From: Ligula intestinalis
Taxonomy: Eukaryota; Platyhelminthes; Cestoda; Diphyllobothriidea; Diphyllobothriidae
NCBI GenBank assembly: GCA_036362985.1
Contig: JAYGXS010000004.1
Span: 26,307,027 to 26,371,026 of the forward strand
DNA: 64,000 bases
Direction of reading: 5' to 3'
The notes under the pieces were generated by a model. That model ran no database searches. It was not told the origin of the DNA and was given only the letters and a program-made list of their open reading frames with translations. Numbering within the stretch: the first letter of the stretch is position 1; each line of letters starts with the position of its first letter. The translations under genes were made by a program, and so were the position numbers. Positions 23,225 through 35,324 of this stretch are shown piece by piece.

Positions 23225-23985
23225 TAAAAATTAGGGAAATAAAGGCAGGACTGTCTTAAGTGGTCCTTTTTGCCTTTGACTTATGACAATCACATATATT
23301 TACATTTTCTGTATTCCCTTTTCATTTAATTCTGCCAATAAACGATCAAATTACTTTTTTTCGTTAAATTCCGCCATGATAAGGTTGAAGTGCCTCCAAT
23401 TAGCCTCAGTATTCTGAGCAATAGGAGTTTATGTTGATGGATTTTGTTATAGTCCAGTACGTTCTGACCCGGCTTGTACGCAGAAGAAGGCAAGAGAGCG
23501 GTTCTGGTAGGCAATGGTTTCATTCAACAGCACAAAAAGACAGCGGGGTTTGTGGGGTCTCTTCAGCTTGTCCCCTCCGGTCTATGTTTATGGTGCTGGT
23601 CTTTCTACAATACCCCTGGCGTATGATGTGCGCCTGGGCATCCTGGAATCTTCTCGACTGCAGCCACTGCCGATGCTGTGTGGGCGGCTGTCTCGTTTGC
23701 CCGAGACACGGCGTGGGCGACTTGACTGCGGGCATGTCCTAGCTGACCTGTACTCTTCACCGACTGTCGTGAGTGCGCGGCGAGTCTCGCCTCTGTAACA
23801 GAGTTAATTCACTTTAGTATGTTTAAACAAATATAAGTTTCCTTAATTTTGGTCACTTCCACCACAATAAAATATTCATTTACACTCGATAACCAAGAAA
23901 TAAATGTTTAATCACAAAATACGTTAGGCAGTTGGACGGGGAAATATATTAAGGGGACCCTAGAAGGTGGTCTTTTCGAAATAAA
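23225..23985 (+). repeat. Dispersed repeat, copy 2, with internal insert
   Basis: The ends match the repeat at 6,820-7,230 in the same orientation. Between about 23,450 and 23,808 lies a G/C-rich block absent from the other copy. It contains open frames on both strands (for example 23,514-23,798 +), but no protein family is recognised and no inverted termini were seen. Confidence 0.6.
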
Positions 23986-25832
23986 TTTAGCTTTCTATCT
24001 GTACGAAGCTAGTTAAGTGTATGTGACGGTTGCTGTCTTCCGTTGGATATCCCAGAGAAATTTGAATGGAAGCCTCTCGCCGCGTCTGGTTGGAGGACTA
24101 ATCGGTTTTTCAGCACATCAGTGTAACTGAACTAGTGAAGTGCAAGGATTTGTAAACTTCTTGGCTTTCGAATTGATATCTAGCTTATTTGTTACTAAAC
24201 TACTCACGTATCAGCATTTTTTCAACACATTGACCATATGAGTTAAAGTCTACCAAATGAGGTTGGTACATCCGTCTTTAGTCTCCAGCATATCGGATTT
24301 GTCTTGAGACCGTGATTTGTAAAGCAATTGACGCTTCCCAGTCCCCTATCCTAACCTCAATTTATTCCCCTTCTGGGTGGTTTACCTGATCAATAGGGCA
24401 CGCTCACAGGCGGGTCCGCCGATGAACTGGATCTCTGGCAGCTGTTTCAAGCAGCAGCAAAATACTCATGAAAAATGTGGTGGAGTTTTAAGCTATTACC
24501 TGTGCTACCTCTATACTCAATAATTTCGTAAACCGTATGCACATCCGGCTTTAATTCTCGATAACTGGTTTTCTGATCACCGTTTCAAAAGAAGTACAGA
24601 TTGATTGCGATTCAATAAAATGCAGTATATTGTATGAAAGTGTGTGTGTGTGTTGCAACAATCCAACCCGGTTAGCCAACCACACCCAATCTTGCATCAT
24701 GTGTCATGCTTGAAACACGTAACACCGCGCGATGTGAGAGTTTCTTGCTGGTAGAGAAGGGTCTCTACATTGACTTTGACTTCATTGTTGCGTCAGGTGG
24801 CTGCTTTGCCATCAGAGATCAGTTTCCTACTTGCTGATTTCGCCTGAATAACCTGTATCGTTTTTTAGCATAGAATCGTGTGAATTGCTTCAGCCTTGGC
24901 AGCAATCAAGGTCAGAATCGGTGATTTCACTCTAAGCCTGATGGGTGTGTATTGCATGAGATCTGAGGCTGGGGTCACAGAGACTGCTGGCGTCTTGCTA
25001 AGACTCCAAAGCCTTGAGATTGGTTAGAACTAAGGTTGATGCGTGCTACAGTCCTCGGATAGCCCAATTCTCCAGCTACACGGTGCGAGAGAAAGCCCCA
25101 GAATGAGGGGCTTGTTGTACACAGAGGGACCGATTTGGTGTCCCAGGCAGTGGTGGCCGATAGCGACGCCAAGACATGTAATAACGGTGTTTATCGATGT
25201 TCATGTGAGAGTGTTTCCGTAGTGTCCGACACGTTTATACGTTCGTCAGTGTTGAATTGATGCCTGTTGCATTACCCGAAAGAGGGTAAATTCCTCGTGT
25301 AACTTTATGAAGTCATTTAAGTGCAAACTCGCCAGGCATGCCATGCCCAATCATATAAAGTCAAAGAAACTGCGCGTACAATATAGTACTCATAATTAGT
25401 GAGTACTGGTTTTTGTTTGCTTTTCGCAAGCCAATATGAAAAGAAACTGTGCAACTATTTTTACATTTGAATGGGTTTGCTAAGCCACTCTGCAGTTGAA
25501 AATGAATTGAAGGGTGCTTGTCTGCCTTTCGCTTAATTAAACTGAAGGAAAATAGGGCAAATGCAATTGTCTTTTGTGCCAATGTTGGGTTTAGCATTAC
25601 GCGAGTAATGGTGTCTACTGACGTCGCTCCTGATGGTTGACGGACTTGAACAGTCAAGTGGCGTGTGGGAGAGGGCAGAGATCTCAAGATTGACACTGAG
25701 GAACCTATCTCAATGGGACTTTGGGGTAATCGTTATTGTGAAATGCCTGACGCGCTGAATTTACCTAAAATCCGCTCAAAGTCGGGACTTGGAAGGTGAC
25801 CAAGTAAAGTGATAACTTGTTCTTTGTGTTCA
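23986..25832. other. No feature recognised
   Basis: Short GT tract near 24,640. One 111-codon frame (25,696-25,361, -) has no recognisable motif. No repeat or RNA gene was seen. Confidence 0.4.
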
Positions 25833-25951
25833 GTATTCTGTATAATTCAGTATAATTCAGAATATATAAGAAAGAGAAGCAGAGCCTTTAGAAACCCTAT
25901 TTGCAGATAGATGCTGTCTGATCATGCATGTTTTTCAAAGTCATTTATACA

Positions 25952-28766
25952 TTATATAAATTGTTGTTGTCTTCCAAATGGATGACCAGCAAGCAAAGTA
26001 AGATCAAGCCTTCTTTTGAATGCGTCTACGCTTTCAGCAAGAACAACCAAGGAAGGAAGTTTATTCCATTCTTCAATGACCCGCTGGGAGAAGAAGTGAG
26101 CCCGCACGTTACGTTTGGCGTGGTGTTCCTTAAGTTTGTACGGATGATCGCGTAGATGTATTCTTTGTGCGAATTCAAAGCAGTCGTTCATCTGAAGAAC
26201 ACAGTTCACTCCCCTGACGATGTTAAACACCATGATCATATATCCTCTGTATCGTTTATAATAGAGAGGAAAAAGATTGAGCCTATATAGACGACCTTCA
26301 TATGGCAGGCCTCCTTAGCTGTTGACTAGCTTGGTCGCCCTTCTTTGCACTTTTTCGAGCATTGCGTAATCTTTCTTCATCCAGGGGCATCACGCCTGGA
26401 CGCAGTACTCTAACATCGGCCGAATAAAATGTTCCTAAGACTCACCCAAAAGCTCCTCATTAAAATAGAGGAAAGACCTGATCGCTCCGAGGATGCCCAT
26501 AGCCTTCTTTGCGGTTTTCGCACAGTAAGTTGATGGTTTGAGGTCGGGCGTCATGCGTACACCTAGATCCCGTTGTTCGTTCAGTAGCTCGAGTTAGTGA
26601 CCTCTGATCGGGTAGTAATACTCAAATGGTATCACCTTTCTTCGACTAGACCGTAAGCGGATATCTTGGCATTTGTTGAGATTAAGCTGCACTAGCCACT
26701 TTTCACCCAATTTTTGCAAGTCATTTTGTAAGGTCTGTCCATCCTCTGAGCATTCAATGGACTTCCAGATATTTAGATCGTCTGCAAAAATGACTTTCTC
26801 ACAGGTAAGTCTGTCAAAGCAGTCGTTTACACATACCAGAAATAGAATGGGACCAATAATGCTTCCCTGCGGAACCCCACTGGATACGGTTTTGGTGTCG
26901 CCAATAAAACCACGCTGACGCCTGCCTGTTAGGAAGTTGGCTAACCATTTGATTAGGTGTCCAGTCACACCCATTTGATGCAGCTTTGATATTAGTCGTC
27001 TGTGTGGAACCTTATCGAATGCCTGGCTGAAGTCCATGTAGATCGCATCGACCGACGAATCCATTTCCAGAGATTTCGTCCAGCTTTCTATGGATGTTAG
27101 CAGGTTTGTTAGACAAGAGTGGCCACGTCGAAATCCGTATTGTGCTGCCCTTAGCAAGTTGTTCTCCTCAATATGTCTCATTAGATCCGTTTTGATAAGT
27201 TTCTCCATTAGTTTGCAACAAATTCTTGTGAGACTAACTGATCTAAACCTATTAGGTGACGTTCTCTCTCCTCCTTTATAAATAGGTGTTATGTTGGCCA
27301 GCTTCCAGTCAAGTGGCAGAGCCCCCTTTTTCATTGAACTTTCAAAGATCTTGAAAAGCGGGGAGGCCAGTTGTGCTGCGAGCTCATGTAGAACTTTCGC
27401 TGATAATCCATCCGGACCAGGTGATTTAGTGGTCTTTAACGGTCTCACGGCTTTTCTTACAGTATATATTGCGAACGATACAGTGCTTATTGTATGCGCC
27501 GCTGGGACTATATATTGCTGTACATTCTCGTCAAAAGGTGGCTCCTCGGTATACACAGACATAAATAAATTGGACAAGAGGTTCGCTTTATCTGAGTTAT
27601 CCGTACACTTGTTCCCCTCGTTATCTTTCAGACAAGGGATGGGATCTCGATTCCATTTGGCCTTATTCTCATGAAAAAAGAATCTTTTTGGATTATGAGC
27701 TATTCCTTTGCCTAGTTCTGCCTCAAAATCCATTCGTTTTTTCGAAGTAGCCTTTGACATAAATTTAGCTGTTTCTTAAATTCTGAGAAGTGTTCGGGCT
27801 GTTGATATTGTACATATTTTTTTAAACAGTCTTCTTTTCTTCTTGAAGTTCCTTTTTATTTTCGGTGTCACCCATTCCGGCCGGGAGATGCGCAAGCTTT
27901 TCTAAAGTGGGCAACAGTCCTCTACTAGTGGCTGAGCTAAGTTCCTAAAGAAGCACCAAGCGTCGTTCGGGTCAAGTACGTATGCAGGGCTCCAGTCAGT
28001 CACGTTAAGTTGTATTTTCATTTTCTTATAATCTCTTTTCCATACATTCCTCTCGCTTATTACGCGAGCGTTTGGTACCGAGAAATGGCTGTACTCCCAG
28101 ACAAGATCACAGTAATCACTTCGGCCAAAATGAGTCTGAGTATTCAATCCAAGGATACAGTTTTCTTCTCTACTAATGACGAGATCTAGGCAGCTAGATT
28201 GTTGGCCACCTCAAAACCACGTGTTTATTGTGACATGCTGGGTAAGAAATTCGTCATTTACCAAATGAAGTAGTTTCTGTTCGAATGAGTTCTCTGATCG
28301 CGAACTGTGCATTAAATCCCAATCTATGTTCGGAGCGCCAAAATCTCCAAGTATAAGGACATTTTTTGCCACGGAAGATCTCTTTTACTCCAGGGATAAG
28401 TACATCGTCCGCTTCCGTCCTTTGTCCTGGTGGTCTGTATACCAGAGCAATATGGAGCTCATGTTGGTTTGGTACTCTCAGTTTACAACTAATTATTTCG
28501 CAAGAATTGTTTCTGTGTGATGACAGACTATCTGGGACGTAGGTGATACCAGCTCGCATGAACATTGCGATTCCGCCACTCCTACGTCCCTTTCTGGCCA
28601 TGTGGAGAAGCTGAAATCCTTCCAGCCCGACTTCTGCATCTGCTATTTTCTCAGTTAACCATGTTTCAGTTTGCGCTTTCAGGTCCGGTTGCACATGGTC
28701 CACGGCGAGTTTGAGTTCATCCAGTTTTTTAAATAGACTCAGTACATTTGTGCACATCATCATCAT
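25952..28766 (-). pseudogene. LINE ORF2: AP endonuclease and reverse transcriptase
   Basis: The likely start is the ATG run giving MMMMCTNVLSLFKKLDELK. The AP-like endonuclease (28,700-27,900) shows AQTETWL, RSGGIAMFMRAGI and LVYRPPGQ, with breaks near 28,320 and 28,250. The RT block is an uninterrupted 388-codon frame (27,760-26,594) with KSPGPDGLSAKVLHELA, GFRRGHSCLTNLL, YMDFSQAFDKVPHRRLISKL, SSGVPQGSIIGPILFLVCVN and the catalytic FADD. The C-terminal part, with stops, continues to 25,952 (FNIVRGVNCVL, FFSQRVIEEWNKLPS). The RT core could be recently active; the endonuclease is damaged. Confidence 0.85.
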
Positions 28767-28801
28767 GTTGTTGGCTTCGCTCGATCTCGCCTCGGTCACC
28801 T

Positions 28802-30252
28802 TTATTGCTGGTCGTAATGGCGAGATCCAGCCTTCATTGATTTTGTGGAGATTTTCACGTTAGTTTGATTTCCAGGCCGTGTGACTATTGTTAGGATAAC
28901 GGGCGCCCTCCACAGAAATGGCCTTTGACGTCGGACAATTAAGCCATTGCGTATTTCCACGCCTTTCTCTCCTTGTTCTTTCAAGATGGCCAAGTCTGCC
29001 TTTAAGGCCCTCCATTTCATTTTCTGCTTTACCATGTATTTCTGTTGAAAAAAAGTCTTATGGCTGGGGATTCCTCCTGCCGTTCGCTCGAGCAGGAGAT
29101 TTCGCTGAAGTTTCCTCTTAAAAATAATTTTTAATGGCCTGGGTTTCGTCACTTGAGAATTGGAGTTGTCCTCACTGTTTATTCTAAAATGCTTGAGTAT
29201 CAAAAATTTATCATCCTCAGTAATAAAGTTCTGTAAGCACTCCCTTATGGCCTTGGTGTCCTCATCTATTCTACTCTTTGGAATATCATTAGTTGATTCA
29301 GGGAGCCCATGTAGAATAATGCATGGCGTACTATCCACCTCAACTTTATCTTGAGGCGTTTGTTGGATAGCCCGGCTGATTCTAGCATGGGCCTCAGTGC
29401 TATGGCCATGAGGATTTGCGAGATCAGGTAGTTTATTGATAGGAGCGGTTACTGTGCTGAGTACATCCTGCACTTTATTCCGGAAAATGAGACTATAATT
29501 AGCGGGGTTTTTAATTTGGAAAGTTCCTCATGGGCTGAAATTGGGTGCAGAGTATCAGTCCCGCAGAGAGTTAGAGATGTTTCTGTAGGATCTTGATCAC
29601 GGTGCTCCTCGTCGAGGACAACTTAACCATTAATGTTACTTGAGTAATTACAATGTTCAGATCCGTATGCGTAGTCTTGTAGTCTAGCGGCAACGGTGTT
29701 TGCCTGATGGCCTGACGTACAGGGTTCGACTTCCGGGTCAACTACGTTTTCCCTGACTTTCGACTCTTTGACGAGGTCGATTTCCGGAAATTGTTTTGAA
29801 GGATTTTGCTGATGGAGCATGGGAACCTTTACCGTTTTCTCTACGTTGGCCTTGTCTCGGCTTTTTGTCGCCTGCGGCATCGTGCCATGCATTTAAGTAT
29901 GCAGGTATGTCTTAAGATTCTCTACCTCCTTTTTAAGGCTTACCATCTTCGTTTGCATGGCGGAAAAGGTTTTGAAAATTTCCGTGTATGTTAAGCTTTC
30001 TTGGTTTTCGTAACTTGAACTCGAGAGACTTCCAGCCATTTTATCGGGGGGCGATTTTGTCGCATCAACCTTGCGATTTCTGCCCTCGAAATTATGACTA
30101 GGGCTTTTAACCGAACTTAAATTAGCGTCTACCGTGTGCCTCGATGGTGTATTGGTAACGACCAATGCCAGTGAACCGCAGGTTTTGAGTCTGAGTCCCT
30201 CTCGCGCCGAATCTTTTACAAGCTGATCTATATGTTTATTTTTGTCTCCCAT
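28802..30252 (-). pseudogene. LINE ORF1 (RNA-binding), broken
   Basis: ORF1 starts MGDKNKHIDQLVKDSAREG at 30,252. It has a coiled-coil-like helix (EIFKTFSAMQTKMVSLKKEV) ending at a stop near 29,893. It resumes at 29,892-29,623, and a third block 29,473-28,802 contains CIILHGLPES, EDDKFLILKHFRI and a basic region. The 'HGLPES' motif is typical of RRM-like ORF1 proteins that coat LINE RNA. At least two in-frame stops or frameshifts break it. Confidence 0.7.
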
Positions 30253-30259
30253 AGTAGAT

Positions 30260-31120
30260 TACAGCGACGATAAACAATATTAAAGCTCTATGCAATATGT
30301 ATAAAGCGTTCAACTGTATGAAAAGGTTATTGAAATGACTCAGCCGTTTGTAAAGAGCTGGAATCCGGGAGAATTGTTGACAGAAGGTGGTCACGGAGAT
30401 GTTGCTCGTTTTGACTTATGTCCTGCAGTGTCTTCTGAGGCTGGAGTTATTGCGAAAGCGAATCCAATAGCTAGCAACGAAAGTCCGCCAGAGTGCTAGG
30501 TGGACCAAAATCCCGAAAATAATATTGCCCACGGAGGACGAGAAATTTAAATTATGCGTAAGGTGACGACTGAAATTGCTCATGTAGCTTTCTAGCTTAC
30601 CTGTGTCACAGGTTCAACTCCGACAAAAATGACTGTTAGTAATAGAGGATAATCATTGGTTGGCGCTTCTGGAAAGTTTAACTATGTTTCACACAATCCG
30701 AAAAACGTATGAAATCGCATAGAAGGTTGATAGGTGTTTCAATGGAATAAAACAGAACAGAGATGAGGCCAAGGAAATCGGAAGAAAATCACAGGAAGGG
30801 AAAACTAGCGTAAACAGTGCATTACAGTCATCGTTTATAAACTTTTTGGAAATTGATTTGGATTTACTATAACCACTCAGACTTCAAAATAAATGGCACA
30901 ACAGCTAAATTAGTATAACACGATGACAAAGCAAGAAAGGAAACTTTAGCGAAAATGAAATAATTCAAACGGACATGGCCAGATTACAGAGCTTATTATT
31001 TTAGCAAGACTGAACCGTGGACTGCAACCGAAGCATTAACTAAGGTGACAATGTTACGCATCATATTTATTTGTCTTTTTTCACAAAAGCATGGTCGCAT
31101 TACTGAGATATTTTATTCCA
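30260..31120. other. No feature recognised
   Basis: This may include the 5' UTR of the LINE on the minus strand. No other feature was seen. Confidence 0.35.
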
Positions 31121-31379
31121 GTTCAATTCAATAATAAGTTGTATATTTCAGGCCCAATGGGCCTCATCAATAAACCAAAAATTTGATAACACGAAGTTCT
31201 AGAAATAACTGGTTTAACAAACATTATCCATAGTCTATAGCCATTAGACGAGATTAACTGTTTAGAAGCGAATTTGTTAGATTCGAAAAAAAATAATATA
31301 GCAGTGAAATTCAAAGGCATACGCAAATGAGCCACATCGTTATCTAAATTCTGATACCCACTGCCTCTGTTAGTAGGGA

Positions 31380-31401
31380 GGGGGGGGGGGGGGGGGGGGG
31401 G
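31380..31401 (+). repeat. Homopolymer run of 22 G
   Basis: An uninterrupted G run, interrupting the 3' UTR of the LINE. The exact length is likely to be unstable or a sequencing estimate. Confidence 0.9.
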
Positions 31402-31731
31402 AAGCGGCTTGGAAGCAAACTCAGTCGAAGCTGAGCGTGTGGCAGAATAATAGGTGTTAAGGAAACATTACTGGTATAGACGGGTTCCCGGCACTACACT
31501 CGGGTTCCCAAACCGGTGCAGCATAATAGAACATAGGGAACCCACCAGTTTATTATCGTGATGAACACCGCCGTATGAGATCCAAAAAATCGTCAAATCT
31601 ACAAGACCATCGTTGGGGATGTCTGAGATGTGACCAAATATAAGGCCCTGGTGATGGTTGATGACAAGCGAAACGAGAGCCGTCAAGACTGCGTCCTGAG
31701 ACAGGGGGACACGAGTCAGAGGAAGGTAGTT

Positions 31732-34560
31732 TCAAGAAGGGATCCTAAATTCCCGATGGTCCTTTCTCGGGCTCATGGAGAAAGCTGCCCGAAAAAGATG
31801 AGGAAAACAAAAGATTAATAGATTCAGTGTTAAGATAAATGTGCAGTCCTCGCTTGAATGCACATAGACATGTGAAAGCCCGAATATCAACTGGCAAATT
31901 ATTCCAAAGATAGCTATACCTAGAAGCAAAAATAGAGATCGTTTAGAAGTGGACGAAGCATGAGGAGGTATAATCAACGTTGAATTTCTTAGTTGTAAGG
32001 GCAAGTAACGGGAGAAAGGGCAGAAATCTTGGGGAGATTTGAACTATTATAAAGGCGAAACAGGCGAAAAAATCCTGCTTCTAGTCTCCTGACCTAACGA
32101 AATTTCAGTTTCGTTATCTCACATCTATCTGAGTAGGAAGTATCTGAAAATGTCGGATGGAGGACCCTTTTAGTGAATCTTCTTTGGACACTTTCAATTT
32201 TTTAACGGCTAGATTCGTTCATTAGACCGAAGAATGGACAAAAGTATTCAAGAATAGGAAGCACATACATACGATAAAGTCTTAGCTTCATTTCGGGAAG
32301 GTGGAAATTATAAGAGATGAAGCCGCATATCTGAGCAGCTTTTGCTGTAATTCCATCAGCGTGAGGTGAAAGATCTAATTTATTGGCGTAACTTAAACCT
32401 AAGTCCTTAATGTTAGAACATTCAGTCATGGGGCAATCTTGAAAAATAATAGGCTCTGGCAGCCTTTCAGGCCCAAAACACATGAACTGGCACTTAGAAG
32501 GCGAGAACTCCATCTGCCACGTGGAGCTCCACGCAGATAGAGCATCCAAATCCGAATGAATGTGTTCTAAGCATCGCTCAGCCGTAGAATTAGAGAAGGA
32601 GCATACACATTTCAAGTCGTCCGCGTATATATACGATTGAGAGTGTTTAACTATTGTTGAAATATCATTTTTATTAATCAAGAACAACAGGGGGTCCAGA
32701 ATGGTACCTTGAAGGACACCGCTTAAAATAGCGGTAGGGGTGGAGTATGAGGACCCCACTAAGACCTATTGTTTTCGATTTGAAAGATATGATCTAATAA
32801 AGTCAATAAGAGGACTACAAAATCCTATAGCCTCCAGTTTGGCTAGTAGTATCCTATGAAGTACTTCATCAAATGCCTTACTAAGATCAAAATAGATGAC
32901 CACCACAGATACATTATCGTTACGAAGAAAAGTGAGGAGATTAAGAAAAGACATATGACATGTTTCACAAGATCGGTCCGGTAAAAAACCATGCTGAGAT
33001 ATATTTAATATTTGATTGCTTATGCAAAAATCTGTAATTTTATTTGCGATTAATTTTTCAAACACTTGAGCTAGAGAAGGTGTTTTATGAACACCGCGAT
33101 AATTTTTAATGTCAGATCTGGAACCAGATTTAAAAACTGGAATTACAATAGAAGTTTTCCAAGAATCAGGAAAAAACCGTTTTCGATAAATATTGTAAAT
33201 AATTTGCTCAGTAAAGGAGGGAAATCTCTTAATTGCTTAATAAATGAGTTTGGAATGTTATCCGTCCCGACTGAATGTGAATTGTTGAGACGAGCTACTT
33301 CTTGATGAATACTTGTAGTTGAGAAATCAATTGTAGTGAGATTTGTATCACACATCAGAGGAATTGCGGGTGTTGGACTAGTCTCAATTGTAAAGAAATT
33401 GGCGAAGAAGGAATTTAACATTTCTGCTTTGGCTAAATTTTCTGTAACAAGATGATAACTACTATCGAGTAAAGGCGGAATGACTCTCTGAAGCTTAGCG
33501 GATGACCGAAAACGGAAGACTTGAGCAACGGATTTGGAAGCATTAGCATCATTTTGTGCCAGGGACTCTCTACGCCTATCTCGCGCAAGCCTTATTTTTA
33601 GCCCTAATTCAAATATTCGCGATATCCTTAAGTGCACCGACACAGAGCTATTAGACTGATCCTTAATTTGCCTCCATAATTTTTTAAAGTCTATTTTGGA
33701 GAAAATGTGGAACGGTAGAGGAAGCGGAATTTGATTCAATAGGCTTAAGTGGGATAAACATCTGAATTTTTTCTGTAAGGTTTTGTAAAAGTGCACTGAA
33801 AAAGATTGGATCATTAGTTAAAAAAATAGTATGCCAATCTAGAGTACTTACGAAGTCATTTATGAGTTCAAGGTTTGCGTTAGCAAAATCGAGGTTATTG
33901 CATTTTACCTCAGGCTTTGCAGAAACGAAGACTGGAAAACAACATTGAATTAATGCGTGGGCACTTGTGAAGAGATCACGATTAAAATTCATAAAGAGAG
34001 GCTGGACGTCATTTGTAAACATTAAATCTTATATGCTCTCATTTCTAGTCACTGAACTGACCAGTTGTGACATGTTTGCAAAGTTTATAGTTTCTACCAA
34101 TTTCTGAAATTTTGGCGACAAGTATTTGCCTCCCAGTCAATTTCTGGCAGATTAAAATCATCTATGATTATTTTGACATCAACTTCAGCTCCTGCAACTT
34201 TTGCAAACAGTTCGCAGAGTGCACTTTCATTACCAGAATAACATGGGGGATTATAGACGCACCCAATTACAGCTTTTTTATTGTGCGGGAGAATGACTGA
34301 AATAAATCAGACATCTCCCGAAAACGACGAAATGCTCAGATGAAACGGGAAATGTACAAAAGAAGATTTAATATAAAGAAGGCAACCACCGCCACGTTTT
34401 CAATGCGGTCTTGTCGGTACAAACTAAAATTATCTATAGCGAGCGTTGAGTCAGAGGTAAGAGAGTGAGCCCAAGATTCAGTGATACAAATAACATCTGG
34501 ATCAAGCTCAAAAGCTACTGTTCTGAGCTCTGTCATTTTATTTACGACTGATCTCGCATT
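31732..34560 (-). pseudogene. LINE endonuclease-reverse transcriptase ORF2, broken
   Basis: Endonuclease motif: DPDVICITESWAHSLTSDST. RT motifs: HSVGTDNIPNSFIKQLRDFP, QHGFLPDRSCETCHM, VVIYFDLSKAFDEVLHRILL, AILSGVLQGTILDPLLFL and the catalytic YADD (IYADDLKC). C-terminal motifs are SKCQFMCFGPERLPEP and LPEMKLRLYRMYVLPI. Several frame changes (near 33,700, 33,100 and 32,760) break the ORF. The catalytic box itself is intact. Confidence 0.85.
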
Positions 34561-34606
34561 CAGAGGAACTTAACTGAGCGGATCCCTGAGATGCAGGTTA
34601 GGCTCA

Positions 34607-35098
34607 TCAGTATTTATAAAAAGGAAAACTAGGTGGCGGAAAGGTAAACGGCATGGGAGAAACAAAAGGCGGAAAGAAATATTGCTGTGGTCTACAATTA
34701 GCTGAAATACAATTGTTAAATATGTAAGGATTATTGTATGGCTGCAGATTTGCTTGAAAATTGAGGAAAGGGTGCCCGTTTTGTGGGGTAAGAAAAGTAG
34801 TAGGAGGTCGTATAGTAGGATAATGATAAGAGTTAGCATAATTTTTCGGCAAGCGCACGTTTGAAAATGGCCTAAATGGGTATGGAAGACTATGATCATA
34901 GTAAGTAGATTTAATTCTATGTTGAGTTTGGGCAATTTGCGGGTTTGGAAAATAACTTACGTGAGTATTTACATTTGCTATAGAAGCTGAAGTGTCAGCA
35001 TAATTTGTCAGAGGACAGGCATTCGAAAATGGCAAACAAGGTTGCGAGAAGCTATTCACAGAATTATTAGAAAGAATTAATTGTGGATTGTGGGCCAT
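34607..35098 (-). CDS. LINE ORF1-like Pro/Asn/Tyr-rich protein
   Basis: A 163-codon open frame begins MAHNPQLILSNNSVNSFSQP. It is dominated by Pro, Asn, Tyr and Phe (NPYIFNN, FPPFVSPMPFTFPPPSFPF). It lies exactly where the first ORF of the LINE should be and is intact. The composition suggests a low-complexity, aggregation-prone protein. No zinc knuckle or RRM was seen. Its role as an RNA-binding ORF1 is inferred from position alone. Confidence 0.5.
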   Translation of the reverse strand: MAHNPQLILSNNSVNSFSQPCLPFSNACPLTNYADTSASIANVNTHVSYFPNPQIAQTQHRIKSTYYDHSLPYPFRPFSNVRLPKNYANSYHYPTIRPPTTFLTPQNGHPFLNFQANLQPYNNPYIFNNCISANCRPQQYFFPPFVSPMPFTFPPPSFPFYKY

Positions 35099-35324
35099 TT
35101 TTGGGATTGGAAAAGTAGTGAAAGCTCGTTCGCTGCACCTCCGGCTATCCGGGCTTGACGGGTGACGTCCTCGAAACCATAAGTTTCACCCTATGGGACG
35201 TGACTGTAGTCATTCGTCGTTCTCGCTGTGGAAGGAATCGCACATAATGCCTATTCGCAAGCATGGGCGATCGAGGTCATTCGACAACTTTAGGTGAACG
35301 TTAGAAAATATAATCATTGCAGCA

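Larger units (their letters stand above)
25833..30252 (-). mobile_element. Near full-length CR1/Jockey-superfamily LINE
   Basis: This is a two-ORF LINE on the minus strand. ORF1 (30,252-28,802) is followed directly by ORF2 (endonuclease plus RT, 28,766-25,952). The 3' end carries a short tandem repeat, CTGAATTATA twice, at about 25,838-25,868; CR1-group elements commonly end in such microsatellite-like repeats. It is the longest and least damaged retrotransposon in the window. The 5' UTR, if any, lies above 30,252 and was not delimited. Confidence 0.85.
31130..35310 (-). mobile_element. CR1-like LINE, second family, nearly full length
   Basis: Reading down the minus strand: a Pro/Asn/Tyr-rich first ORF (35,098-34,607), endonuclease pieces (34,560-34,110), a linker (34,022-33,143), RT (33,143-32,202) and a C-terminal tail (32,004-31,732). 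A 3' UTR then ends in a terminal hairpin near 31,140-31,165. The same family occurs on the plus strand at 61,552-63,779. A (G)22 run interrupts the 3' UTR at 31,380-31,401. Confidence 0.85.
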
